64,000 bases of DNA from contig NZ_JBHEBG010000005.1 in the NCBI RefSeq assembly GCF_046557915.1, positions 70,850 to 134,849 of the forward strand, given 5' to 3'. Made by a program: the position numbers and the translations under genes. Below the pieces are notes generated by a model, which searched no databases, was not told the origin of the DNA, and saw nothing but the letters and a program-made list of their open reading frames with translations. The stretch comes from JBHEBG01 sp046557915. GTDB taxonomy: Bacteria; Bacteroidota; Bacteroidia; Flavobacteriales; Flavobacteriaceae. Shown here in pieces: positions 1-8,607 of the stretch (positions are counted from its first letter, which is position 1; every line of letters begins with the position of its first letter).

Positions 1-3000
1 GTAGTACGTTGGAATAGTCCAGGCACTTTTTTTGTCAACGCAAATTTCGATACTGGGGGTGCCTCTTTAAACGTTACGGTAACGGGTACGCCGCCACCAT
101 CGAATCCCAAGGTATTATCAACTACTTGCGGACGGGCCACGCTTGAAAAAACAGGTGGTATCCCACCGGGGGTCACCTGGTTTTGGCAAGGCAAGAACTC
201 CAATGGTGAAAACGATAGTGCTATTCTAAATGCGGCTACCAACAATTATACCGCTGATCAAGGTTCCGGATATTATTATATCAAGGCAAGAAGAAATAGC
301 GACTTACAATGGAGCGCCGTCTCCGGTAGGGTTTACGTTACTATCCCGACAACACCGACCTTACCCGCGACACCAACCATACAACCTGTTTGTGGCACGT
401 CTAACGTTACACTTTCGCTGACCGGGACGAGCGGTATCACCTATAAGTGGTACAATCCGCAGGGGCAGCAAGTAGGTAGCGGTAATTCCTATACTGTAAA
501 CAACGTGGCAACTACAATGAACTATTCGGTGAAGGCACAGGTCAACGGGACGGATTGTCTCAGTTCTTCCCGTACGGTACAGGTGTCACCCAATACCATC
601 CCTTTGCAAACGGATGACGAAAGGACAAATACCTGTGGGTCTTCCACTATTACCCTACAGGCCATAAGCAGCGGTATCTCGCCCACTGATCCCTATATTG
701 AACACCGCTGGTACGAATCCGCTTCTACCTCCATTTATACCCAAGGTACTGAGGTTGGCGGTGGGGCTTCCTACATTACACAGAAAACCGTGGTAGGGGT
801 AAACAAGGATTACTGGGTAAGTGCCGTGTACAAAGGCTGCGAGGGACCACGGAAAAAAACATCGGCGGTATATTTAAACCCTGGCGCACCTACCATCACT
901 TTTATCAATTATTCGGGTACACAATGTGGCCCTACGGCAGATTACGTATTGAGGGCCGTAGGTGGGGCAAGTGGAAGTGATTTTAAATGGTACGATGCCT
1001 CTGCCGGGGGAAACCTTTTGGGCCAGCAAAGAGATCTTACCTATACCCTGAATAGCAGTGAGACCGTGAGCGGCCAGAAGATCCTATATCTTGGGGGTAC
1101 CATAAAAAATGAAGTTGGGTGTTCCTTTCCCATTACACCGAGAAAGACCATAACCATTACTATGGTCAATACCACCCAGACCCCTACCATAGTCCAACAG
1201 GCAAGTTGTGGCCCTGGTACCGTTACCTTTACGGCCTCTAGTATAACGGGGGATAGTTATAAGTGGTATGATGCCACGGGGGCACATATTACGGATGGGA
1301 CTACTTTCACTACCCCTGTACTCACTTCATCCACAGGGTACAAGGTCGCTACAGTGGTCAATGGATGCGAAGGCCCTAGGGTTGACATCACGGCAAATAT
1401 TAACCCCGTTCCGGGAATTGCTACTGGGGACGATGTACAACGATGTGGGAGCGGAACGGTGACCCTGGTCGCCACATTGGGTTCCTATAGTGATGAAATA
1501 CGGTGGTACGATGCACTCACTTCCGGGAATTTGGTAGGGACCGGAACCAGTTTCGTTACCCCTGCGTTGAGTACTTCCCAAACATATTATGCAGAAAGTT
1601 ATAACACGGTTACGCTTTGTGCGGCTTCCGTGAGAGAACCCATTGAGGCATCGGTCATAAGCCAAATAATCTATTATGCCGATCTGGATAATGATGGTCT
1701 TGGGGACCCCAACACGCCAAGTGCGCCCACTTGCGCACAACCAGCCAATTATGTTTCCAACAACAACGACCAATGCCCTACGATCAACTCTGCCGATAAC
1801 AGCTGCGTTATTACCCCGAGTACCGATCCCGAAGCCCATAACTATATCTATACCCGCACATATCAAAAAGAAAGTACCGTAGCCCTAGATCCCCAATTCT
1901 TTACAGAAAATGATGCCCTTATTCAACAGATAACCTATTTTGATGGTTTGGGCAGACCCAAGCAAAGTATAGGTATCCGGGCGGGTGGTAACCGTGAGGA
2001 TATCGTTACCCATATAACTTATGACGGTTTCGGGAGACAAGACAAGGAGTATCTACCCTATGCCGCCACAAGCATGGACGGTGCTTTGCAACCGAATGCC
2101 TTAGATAATACGGCGGCTTTTTACAATACCGAAAAATATGAGAACACCCTAAACCCCTACTCGGAAAAACATTTTGAACCTTCGTCCCTGAGCAGGGTGT
2201 TAGAACAAGCGGCACCGGGAGAGGACTGGGCGCTTGACAAAAATGCGGACAACGACCATACCATAAAATATGAACATACTGCCAATGTAAGATCCGATTT
2301 TGTTAAACGTTACAAAGTGGTCTTTTTAAACAATGATACCCAAAAGCCCCAACTTGTGGATGCCGGGGAGTACAAACCCTCACAATTGTACAAAACCATT
2401 ACCAAGGATGAGAACTGGCAGGCCGAAGGGCTCATCTTCTATCCCAAGGACTATACCACCGAAGAATATAAGGACAAGCAAGGACGGGTGGTTTTAAAGC
2501 GCACCTTCAGTGCAAGTAAGTGGCACGATACCTACTACGTCTATGACGATTTTGGAAATCTCACCTATGTACTGCCGCCAAAGTTCAATAGCTATGCCCT
2601 GATTTGGCAAAAAGACAATTTGGAGATGGTAAATTTGAATAATGTGTATTCATTGTATGAGGACGGGCATGAGAGCACTTCCAATTCCGTATTTTATTAT
2701 TTTAATATCTATATGAAACGATTATCTATCTTTTTTTCTGACTACAGTGGTCCAAAAGTTACTTTAAAAGAAGGGGAAGTACTAGATCTAGGTTTCGATT
2801 TTGATATTCCCGACGGACCCTTGGAAGGAAGCATTGGTGTTACCACGCTGCCAGACAGCTTTGAATGGGAGACAGATCATTATACGGCCTCCATCCAAAA
2901 CGGGAAACTACATTTAACTGGGGACGGTACGATAGCGCATAAAGTATATGGCAATTTGTATTTGGATATCAGTGAACTCAGTACACCCACAAATATTACG

Positions 3001-5628
3001 GAAAACAACCTGAACGATCTGGCCTATCAATACAAATACGATCACAGAAACCGGCTTATAGAAAAGAAGATTCCCGGCAAGGATTGGGAACGTATCGTTT
3101 ATAATAAATTAGATCTACCCGTTTTAACACAGGATGCCAATCTAAAATCGGAAAACAGTTGGCTGTTCACCAAATACGATGCCTTTGGCAGGGTGGCCTA
3201 TACCGGTAAGATCAATAATGCCACAGCAAGGGCCGATGCCCAATCAGAGGCAAATGGAATAGTTACACAGTACGAAGAACGGCTGCCCTTGGCAAATAAT
3301 TTGAATGGAACCAACGTTTTTTATAGCCACAACGCCTACCCTCAAGATGCCACAAACTTTGAGGTGCTTACCATTGCTTATTATGACGACTATATAGATC
3401 TGTCACCAGGGCTGGGCGGTACTGTTACCACCTACTATGGTTTAACCTCTACAAAAAATACCAAAAGCCTGCCTACGGTAAACAAAGTACGGGTTTTGGG
3501 CACGGACTCTTGGATTACCTCGGTTACCTATTATGATGACAAGGCAAGGCCCATATATACCCATACCGTAAATCCGTATTTAAATACAACGGACATTGTG
3601 GAGAACAAGTTGGATTTTGTGGGCAGGATAGTGGAAACAAGGACCACCCATAAAAAACAGGGACAGACCAATATTGTTACCTTGGATACCTTTGAGTACG
3701 ACCCTGCTGGGCGTTTGCTGTCGCAAAAACAGAATATAAACGAACAAGGAGAGGAACTGATCGCCAAAAACCATTATGATGCCTTGGGGCAACTCATAAA
3801 AAAGGATGTGGGCCATACCAAGGCGCAACCCTTGCAAAAGGTAGATTATACCTATACGGTAAGGGGATGGCTTAAGGCCATCAATGATCCCAACAATTTG
3901 GAACAAGACAACGATTTGTTTAGTTTTGGTCTAAACTATAACAGACCGGACGGTGCAAGAAGTTATCTTAATATGCCGTTGTACAATGGTAACATAAGCC
4001 ATGCCTATTGGAAAACGGCTAGTGAAAACAGTAACTTAAAGGAGTATACTTATAGATATGATGCGCTCAATAGGTTGATGGAAGCCTATTTTGTGGAGGA
4101 CCGCAGATTTCATTACAAGTTTAACACACGTGTTTACAATTATGACCGTAACGGTAATATAGGAGGGTTGTTCCGTCTTATGCAACATCCCAACTATGAA
4201 AATGGTAGCGCAGGAATGGATTATTTAACCTATACCTACGATGGCGGCAACACGCTCTTGGCCGTTATGGACAGTTATGGTACCTCTGCGAACGTTAGGC
4301 AAGGTTTTAGGGATGGCAATACAGTAGGTAACGATTATGAATACGATCCCAATGGCAATATGATCAAGGACCTTAATAAGGGCATTACGGACATCGATTA
4401 CAACCATCTCAATCTGCCCGTTCAGGTGAACTTTGACAGTGGTGGTGTGATAAACTATGTGTACGATGCCTCGGGCATAAAGTTGGAAAAGACAGCAAGC
4501 AACGGCACTTATACCGAATATGCAGATGGTTACATTTACGAAAACGATACGTTGCAGTTTTTCGACCATCCAGAAGGGTATGTAACCTCTGACGGTCAAG
4601 GAAATTTTGACTATGTGTATCAATTCCGTGACCACATCGACAATATACGTTTGAGCTATACCGATGCGGATGGTGACGGTTCTATTGACCCTTCCAACGA
4701 GATAATCGAGGAGAACAACTACTACCCCTTTGGGTTACAGCACAAGGGTTACAATGAAGTGGTATCTCCGCTTGGGAACTCGGTGGCGCAACGTTGGAAA
4801 TTTAGTGGCAAGGAATTTGATGAAAGTCTTGATATCGATACCTATGATTTTGGCGCAAGGAACTATGACCCTGCACTGGGCAGGTGGATGAACCTTGACC
4901 CCTTGGCCGAACAGATGCGTAGACACTCGCCATATAATTATGCATTTGACAACCCGATATTCTTTATCGACCCCGATGGAATGATGCCGTTAGGTTTTGA
5001 CGAATATGATGAAACTGAACAGGATGTTGCCGAACAAATAGCTATGGAAAAACAAGGTTTTCCGCAACATATTGCAGGAAATGCAGGTGCCAACGATAAT
5101 AATGGTAATTGCTGCGATTCTATAGTAGACTTTTTCAATTCTGCTCTTTCATTGTTTGGACTTTCTGATAATACTATTGGGGAAAGAATCCAACAAGAAA
5201 TGGAAGGTGGCGATGATTTTGTGCAAAAATCTGTAAATGTAAACTTGCCATCTGCAAAGCAGATTATCATTAACAATAAAGATCAATTATTAGATACAGC
5301 CCAATTATTACAAGACGTTGGCGATGGAGCAGCTTTGGCTGGCTATACCCTAACTTTGACAGTGGTCGGTGCCGAAATTGGAATACCTTTAGCAGCAATT
5401 GGGAATGGGATATCCACGGCAGGGAGTGCTCTTGAAATTACAGTGCATTTGACAACATCCGATATACAAAGTGCTGCTAACGAAGCTGGTTGGGTTGTAG
5501 CTGGTGAATTAGTCGATGCGGCATTAAGAAAAGTGCCTGGAGGCAGCCAACTCGGCCAGGAAATTATTAAACAGAATGGTTCTATGAAGGTTATATTGAC
5601 CGAACGTGTTGTAGAATCACAAGAATAA
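1..5628 (+). CDS. Giant Rhs-repeat protein with Ig-like N-terminal modules (5' truncated by window)
   Basis: The frame is open from base 1, so the true start lies left of the window; the internal GTG at 505 is not a credible start. About 1,875 residues are visible. Residues ~1-560 are serial Ig-like modules (recurring C...G..T/V-L and KWYD patterns). A DxDNDGxGD calcium-binding-like stretch lies at ~560-600. A DUF6443-type start follows at ~615 (TYFDGLGRPKQS), then YD-type Rhs repeats, and the Rhs core at ~1599-1663 (ARNYDPALGRW..DPLAE, ending near DPDGM). The last ~210 residues are a variable C-terminal domain with a hydrophobic Gly/Ala-rich stretch (~1782-1825) and no toxin family I recognise. 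Base composition becomes more AT-rich after the core. By family analogy this is a secreted or surface polymorphic-toxin-like protein; the activity of the tip is unknown. Confidence 0.93.
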   Translation, partial: VVRWNSPGTFFVNANFDTGGASLNVTVTGTPPPSNPKVLSTTCGRATLEKTGGIPPGVTWFWQGKNSNGENDSAILNAATNNYTADQGSGYYYIKARRNSDLQWSAVSGRVYVTIPTTPTLPATPTIQPVCGTSNVTLSLTGTSGITYKWYNPQGQQVGSGNSYTVNNVATTMNYSVKAQVNGTDCLSSSRTVQVSPNTIPLQTDDERTNTCGSSTITLQAISSGISPTDPYIEHRWYESASTSIYTQGTEVGGGASYITQKTVVGVNKDYWVSAVYKGCEGPRKKTSAVYLNPGAPTITFINYSGTQCGPTADYVLRAVGGASGSDFKWYDASAGGNLLGQQRDLTYTLNSSETVSGQKILYLGGTIKNEVGCSFPITPRKTITITMVNTTQTPTIVQQASCGPGTVTFTASSITGDSYKWYDATGAHITDGTTFTTPVLTSSTGYKVATVVNGCEGPRVDITANINPVPGIATGDDVQRCGSGTVTLVATLGSYSDEIRWYDALTSGNLVGTGTSFVTPALSTSQTYYAESYNTVTLCAASVREPIEASVISQIIYYADLDNDGLGDPNTPSAPTCAQPANYVSNNNDQCPTINSADNSCVITPSTDPEAHNYIYTRTYQKESTVALDPQFFTENDALIQQITYFDGLGRPKQSIGIRAGGNREDIVTHITYDGFGRQDKEYLPYAATSMDGALQPNALDNTAAFYNTEKYENTLNPYSEKHFEPSSLSRVLEQAAPGEDWALDKNADNDHTIKYEHTANVRSDFVKRYKVVFLNNDTQKPQLVDAGEYKPSQLYKTITKDENWQAEGLIFYPKDYTTEEYKDKQGRVVLKRTFSASKWHDTYYVYDDFGNLTYVLPPKFNSYALIWQKDNLEMVNLNNVYSLYEDGHESTSNSVFYYFNIYMKRLSIFFSDYSGPKVTLKEGEVLDLGFDFDIPDGPLEGSIGVTTLPDSFEWETDHYTASIQNGKLHLTGDGTIAHKVYGNLYLDISELSTPTNITENNLNDLAYQYKYDHRNRLIEKKIPGKDWERIVYNKLDLPVLTQDANLKSENSWLFTKYDAFGRVAYTGKINNATARADAQSEANGIVTQYEERLPLANNLNGTNVFYSHNAYPQDATNFEVLTIAYYDDYIDLSPGLGGTVTTYYGLTSTKNTKSLPTVNKVRVLGTDSWITSVTYYDDKARPIYTHTVNPYLNTTDIVENKLDFVGRIVETRTTHKKQGQTNIVTLDTFEYDPAGRLLSQKQNINEQGEELIAKNHYDALGQLIKKDVGHTKAQPLQKVDYTYTVRGWLKAINDPNNLEQDNDLFSFGLNYNRPDGARSYLNMPLYNGNISHAYWKTASENSNLKEYTYRYDALNRLMEAYFVEDRRFHYKFNTRVYNYDRNGNIGGLFRLMQHPNYENGSAGMDYLTYTYDGGNTLLAVMDSYGTSANVRQGFRDGNTVGNDYEYDPNGNMIKDLNKGITDIDYNHLNLPVQVNFDSGGVINYVYDASGIKLEKTASNGTYTEYADGYIYENDTLQFFDHPEGYVTSDGQGNFDYVYQFRDHIDNIRLSYTDADGDGSIDPSNEIIEENNYYPFGLQHKGYNEVVSPLGNSVAQRWKFSGKEFDESLDIDTYDFGARNYDPALGRWMNLDPLAEQMRRHSPYNYAFDNPIFFIDPDGMMPLGFDEYDETEQDVAEQIAMEKQGFPQHIAGNAGANDNNGNCCDSIVDFFNSALSLFGLSDNTIGERIQQEMEGGDDFVQKSVNVNLPSAKQIIINNKDQLLDTAQLLQDVGDGAALAGYTLTLTVVGAEIGIPLAAIGNGISTAGSALEITVHLTTSDIQSAANEAGWVVAGELVDAALRKVPGGSQLGQEIIKQNGSMKVILTERVVESQE

Positions 5629-5633
5629 ATATA

Positions 5634-5816
5634 ATGAGTAAGATAAATTGGTTTGGTATTTTATTGACCTTAAGTGGTATCATTTATTTGGTCACCCTTT
5701 TTTTGAGGCGAAGCCCCAATGAAGGTAATTTATGGGATAAATCGATGTTGTTCAGAGGTATTGTAGGAGGGTTAGCACTTATCGCAATTGGTCTTGTAAT
5801 GGTTTTTAGTGAATAG
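5634..5816 (+). CDS. Small two-TM membrane protein downstream of Rhs tip
   Basis: A 60-residue protein starting 5 nt after the Rhs stop codon. It has two predicted membrane helices (residues ~5-24 and ~40-58) joined by a charged loop. The tight spacing puts it in the Rhs transcription unit. In Rhs and other polymorphic toxin loci the gene directly after the tip often encodes the cognate immunity protein, and a membrane protein would suit a membrane-active tip. That role is inferred from position only; I recognise no family. Confidence 0.6.
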   Translation: MSKINWFGILLTLSGIIYLVTLFLRRSPNEGNLWDKSMLFRGIVGGLALIAIGLVMVFSE

Positions 5817-5876
5817 ATTAACCAAAATTACAGTGTCAAGTAAACATTGAAATAACTCCAATAAACTTTTGAAAAC

Positions 5877-5901
5877 AAAACCACCTTCGGGTGGTTTTTT
5901 T
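5877..5901 (+). terminator. Rho-independent terminator after Rhs unit
   Basis: A short GC stem (CCACC / GGTGG) with a TTCG tetraloop is flanked by an A-run and followed by seven T residues. It lies ~60 bp after the small membrane gene and is well placed to end the Rhs transcript. Confidence 0.85.
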
Positions 5902-5976
5902 ATGCATTGAAGTGAAGCAACATTTTTGGAAAAGAAATCCCCGCTAGCGCGAGCATCTTTCTGCTCGTGCGGTGAA

Positions 5977-6135
5977 GAGTAAGCGATAACGATAAGAAAT
6001 ATAAAGAATAGAAGAACCACGTTCCCGATAGCTATGGGGAGCTATGTTTTTTTTATTTGGCGAATGATTGTGAATAGCTTTCTTCTCCCAAGTATTGGTG
6101 AGGAAAGCTTCGAGCGGTACCATTACGCCATGGCG
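5977..6135. repeat. ~160-bp intergenic direct repeat, copy R1
   Basis: This stretch is similar along its whole length to 8344-8503. Shared blocks include GAGTAAGCGATAAC, TAAGAAATATAAA, TTCTCCCAAGTAT and CGAGCGGTACCATTA. It has no convincing ORF. The two copies bracket the displaced Rhs-tip genes, so it is probably the 3' trailer of an Rhs cassette duplicated with it. Confidence 0.8.
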
Positions 6136-6196
6136 AAGTTTCCGATCAGGTTTTGTGCCAACAAAAATACCTATGGGAGAAGTGTATTTTCTTTTG

Positions 6197-6230
6197 TTTC
6201 ATTTTCTTTGGACAAGCAAAGAAAATGAAA
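6197..6230. repeat. Perfect 14-bp inverted repeat (hairpin)
   Basis: The left arm TTTCATTTTCTTTG and right arm CAAAGAAAATGAAA are perfect complements separated by the 6-nt loop GACAAG. The hairpin ends where recognisable Rhs-core coding sequence resumes (~6229). It lacks a T-run, so it does not look like a simple terminator. It may mark a recombination junction. Confidence 0.75.
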
Positions 6231-6420
6231 GAATCCCTATATTTACAACGCCACGGGTACAAAGCAAAAGAAGGTTGTAAGCACGGGGGCCAATACCGAG
6301 TATGCCGGCAATTATGTGTACGAGAACAGTTCATTGAAATTTTTTAACCAGGCAGAAGGCTATGTAGAGCCCAATGGTAGCGACTGGGACTATGTGTACC
6401 TCATGGGAAACTCCTTTTAA
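6229..6420 (+). pseudogene. Rhs-core remnant (fragment)
   Basis: Reading frame 1 encodes ~60 residues (YIYNATGTKQKK...EYAGNYVYEN..LKFFNQAEGYVEPNG..WDYVY). They align with residues 1491-1542 of the large upstream Rhs protein (YVYDASGIKLEK...EYADGYIYEN..LQFFDHPEGYV...FDYVY). An in-frame stop lies just upstream (6226) and the frame ends at 6418-6420. No start codon or full domain is present, so this is a broken copy of the Rhs shell. Confidence 0.8.
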
Positions 6421-6481
6421 TATTTATATTAGAGTTCGTTCAGGAGAAAATTCGATTGACTACCAAACGGCAGAGTATTTT

Positions 6482-6910
6482 ATGTCTAATTTTGTTGCCA
6501 TAGAGAAAATGCTTTATGGAGGTTTAAAAGAACAACAAAAACCAAGATTAATGAAATATTTAGGAAAAACACTAGCTATTATTATAATCATTGGGATAAT
6601 AACAGTTACCGCATGGTACTATTTAAAAGTACCTCCTTTAAAGATAAGTCCAGATAAAATTATCGAAAATTACGAAAATGAGAGTTATGTAGGCGTTGTC
6701 CTTGACAAGTATATAGATCAAGAGCAGCATGGTTATCATAAAATTGTTTTGAAAGAAAAGGATGGGCAAAGAATTATATTGCTTGACGACGAAATAAGTA
6801 GTGTGTTCAACTATATTAAAAAAGGAGATACACTGCAAAAAGTTTCTGGAAGCCTAAAAATTCATTTGAAACGGCAGGATGTTGATACATTACTATTGAT
6901 GAAATTTTAA
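6482..6910 (+). CDS. Membrane-anchored hypothetical protein, orphan Rhs-associated (immunity-like) gene
   Basis: The open frame runs from 6374, but that start lies inside the Rhs remnant in another frame. I prefer the ATG at 6482; 6551 is also possible. The product is 142 residues with one N-terminal TM helix (~30-48, rich in Ile) and a ~90-residue soluble domain with alternating charged and hydrophobic residues. I do not recognise the family. Its position between an Rhs remnant and an Rhs tip suggests an immunity gene left behind after loss of its toxin. The sequence is AT-rich compared with the large Rhs gene. Confidence 0.55.
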   Translation: MSNFVAIEKMLYGGLKEQQKPRLMKYLGKTLAIIIIIGIITVTAWYYLKVPPLKISPDKIIENYENESYVGVVLDKYIDQEQHGYHKIVLKEKDGQRIILLDDEISSVFNYIKKGDTLQKVSGSLKIHLKRQDVDTLLLMKF

Positions 6911-6965
6911 CAAATAATCAGTTATGGGATTTTGGTTCTTGGATTGATGGGATAAAACAACATGG

Positions 6966-7829
6966 ATGGAGATGGAGGAGTCACTTGGGTATGACATGAT
7001 GGAGATGAGCATGAGGCATTATGATCCTGCCCTAGGCCGTTTCTCTACAATGGATCCAGTAACACATCATCAATATTCACCCTACCAAGGTTATGACAAC
7101 AATCCAATCTTTTGGTCCGATCCAAGTGGTGCTGATAGTGACGAATATGATCATAGCCAACAGACCTTCTTCCAAAGTAGTTTCTTAAATCAAAGTGGAG
7201 GACATTGGACCGACCAGTTAAAGGGCATTGATGGGGATAAAAAGTCTGAAAAAAACGATGATTCTTCTGAAACTCAAGATTCGCAGGAAAAAGGAGTCTG
7301 CGAAACTTGTCCTAAAAAGATTGATTTGAATGAAAGTCCGGAAAGTATTATAAACGCATTTATTCTGTGGAGTAGATATATTGACAATCAGAATAATGAA
7401 CGTAGGAACGTATCAGATGCTCTAATTCGGAAAGTAAATGCAGAATCTGACGGGGTGATGAAGTTACTTCACTTTCTTTTTGGAACAGGTGCTTCCGCTG
7501 AAAATACAACTGAATTCATTTATGAAGATTCGGGAGTAATTATTGGCGTTCAGGAAGGTTACTTCGTTGGTAAACCTGATAATCTCTTGATGTCAGTATA
7601 TAAGGATAGTCGTTATATTAGGGTAGACGGGAAGAAAGTAATGCAATACGAAATTAATATCAGGGGGCCAATACCTGAGAATTGTACAAATTGTGGTGAC
7701 ATACCTATAATATTTGCACGTTTTACTGATAGTAATGTTAGAAATAGTGTTTTAGGTAAAATTAGAAGTGACATATACGAAGAGAAATTTCCAGATGCTC
7801 CAAGTACATATCATATGAAAAAGTTTTAA
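6966..7829 (+). CDS. Truncated Rhs tip: end of Rhs core plus variable C-terminal domain
   Basis: Residues ~5-55 match the Rhs-associated core (EESLGYDMMEMSMRHYDPALGRF..DP...YDNNPIFWSDPSG). They are equivalent to residues 1604-1663 of the large upstream protein, but the whole repeat shell before them is missing and an in-frame stop lies 21 nt upstream of the ATG. The remaining ~230 residues form a polar domain with a CETC and a CTNC motif, not matched to a toxin family I know. This is either an orphan tip that serves as donor for recombination with a full rhs gene, or a decaying copy. Whether the ATG at 6966 is used is uncertain. Confidence 0.7.
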   Translation: MEMEESLGYDMMEMSMRHYDPALGRFSTMDPVTHHQYSPYQGYDNNPIFWSDPSGADSDEYDHSQQTFFQSSFLNQSGGHWTDQLKGIDGDKKSEKNDDSSETQDSQEKGVCETCPKKIDLNESPESIINAFILWSRYIDNQNNERRNVSDALIRKVNAESDGVMKLLHFLFGTGASAENTTEFIYEDSGVIIGVQEGYFVGKPDNLLMSVYKDSRYIRVDGKKVMQYEINIRGPIPENCTNCGDIPIIFARFTDSNVRNSVLGKIRSDIYEEKFPDAPSTYHMKKF

Positions 7830-7845
7830 TCTTAATGTTTGTGAT

Positions 7846-8277
7846 ATGAGAAATTACATATTCTATTTCATTTATTTTATTTTATTTTCATGCAGTCCTC
7901 AGGATTCTAAAATAGAAGACCTTAAAGGGAATTGGTATCTACAATACCAAGTCAAATTTGAAGATGAATATTTTGAATTATACATTAATGAAGAATTAAT
8001 ATATTACTATTCTTCTCAAGGAATGTTGAAGCCACTTAAATACAAAATTGAAAATGGGGAGTTGTTTGTTGAAAATAGAGTTTCGGGAAAGCTTGAGAAC
8101 AAAGGCGCCATTCACTATTCAAATGGTGTATTTACAATCGAAATTTTTAATGAGAAAATTAGTCTATTAAGGATTGACAATGAGCCATTTGTTGAAGATA
8201 TTATTAAAGGAAGAATTAAAGAAAAGGATTACCGAAATTATTTTCATAAAAGATATTCTAAGTGGTTGGGCGAATAG
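7846..8277 (+). CDS. Small lipoprotein next to Rhs tip (candidate immunity protein)
   Basis: The 143-residue protein has a hydrophobic signal segment ending in a lipobox (LFSC, Cys at ~16), then a lipocalin-like start (LKGNWYLQYQ) and a basic C-terminus. It follows the orphan Rhs tip by 16 nt on the same strand. Lipoprotein immunity proteins are known for periplasm-acting toxins, so a protective role is plausible. It is inferred from position; no specific family is recognised. Confidence 0.65.
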   Translation: MRNYIFYFIYFILFSCSPQDSKIEDLKGNWYLQYQVKFEDEYFELYINEELIYYYSSQGMLKPLKYKIENGELFVENRVSGKLENKGAIHYSNGVFTIEIFNEKISLLRIDNEPFVEDIIKGRIKEKDYRNYFHKRYSKWLGE

Positions 8278-8343
8278 GGTAATGTTCCAAATTGGCACTT
8301 TTACCAGCCCCACTCCCACTGGTTTATAACTAGTGGCGATTAT

Positions 8344-8503
8344 GAGTAAGCGATAACGGTAAGAAATATAAATAAGATAAGAACCATGGTCCTAATAGCT
8401 ATCGAGGGAGCTGTGGTTTTTTATTTGACAAATAATCGTTGATAGTTTCCTTCTCCCAAGTATAGGATTGGAAAGCTACGAGCGGTACCATTATGCCATG
8501 GCG
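8344..8503. repeat. ~160-bp intergenic direct repeat, copy R2
   Basis: Second copy of the repeat at 5977-6135, diverged by scattered substitutions and small indels. It takes up most of the 330-bp gap between the Rhs-associated lipoprotein and oxyR. The rest of the gap (8504-8607) is AT-rich and presumably carries the oxyR promoter, though I could not fix one. Confidence 0.8.
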
Positions 8504-8607
8504 TAATGGCCAAGGTTCTAAATCGTAAATAGGGTAACTAAATTTTTACTTTCATCATAAGTTTTATTGATAGTTTTTATTAATTTTATATCACTAAACT
8601 ATACTCA

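Noticed and set aside
1327..1866. 179-residue open frame on the minus strand inside the Rhs gene
   Set aside because: It is antisense to well-supported Ig-like coding sequence, has no family features and is surrounded by other antisense frames; a by-product of codon bias.
5941..5976. Imperfect CGCGAGCA / TGCTCGTGCG hairpin before repeat R1
   Set aside because: The stem is interrupted and not present before R2, so I cannot support it as a separate element.
6153..6347. Short frames across the Rhs remnant (also 6034-6280)
   Set aside because: They are in other frames than the recognisable Rhs-core sequence and cross the inverted repeat; the homology to Rhs in frame 1 is decisive.
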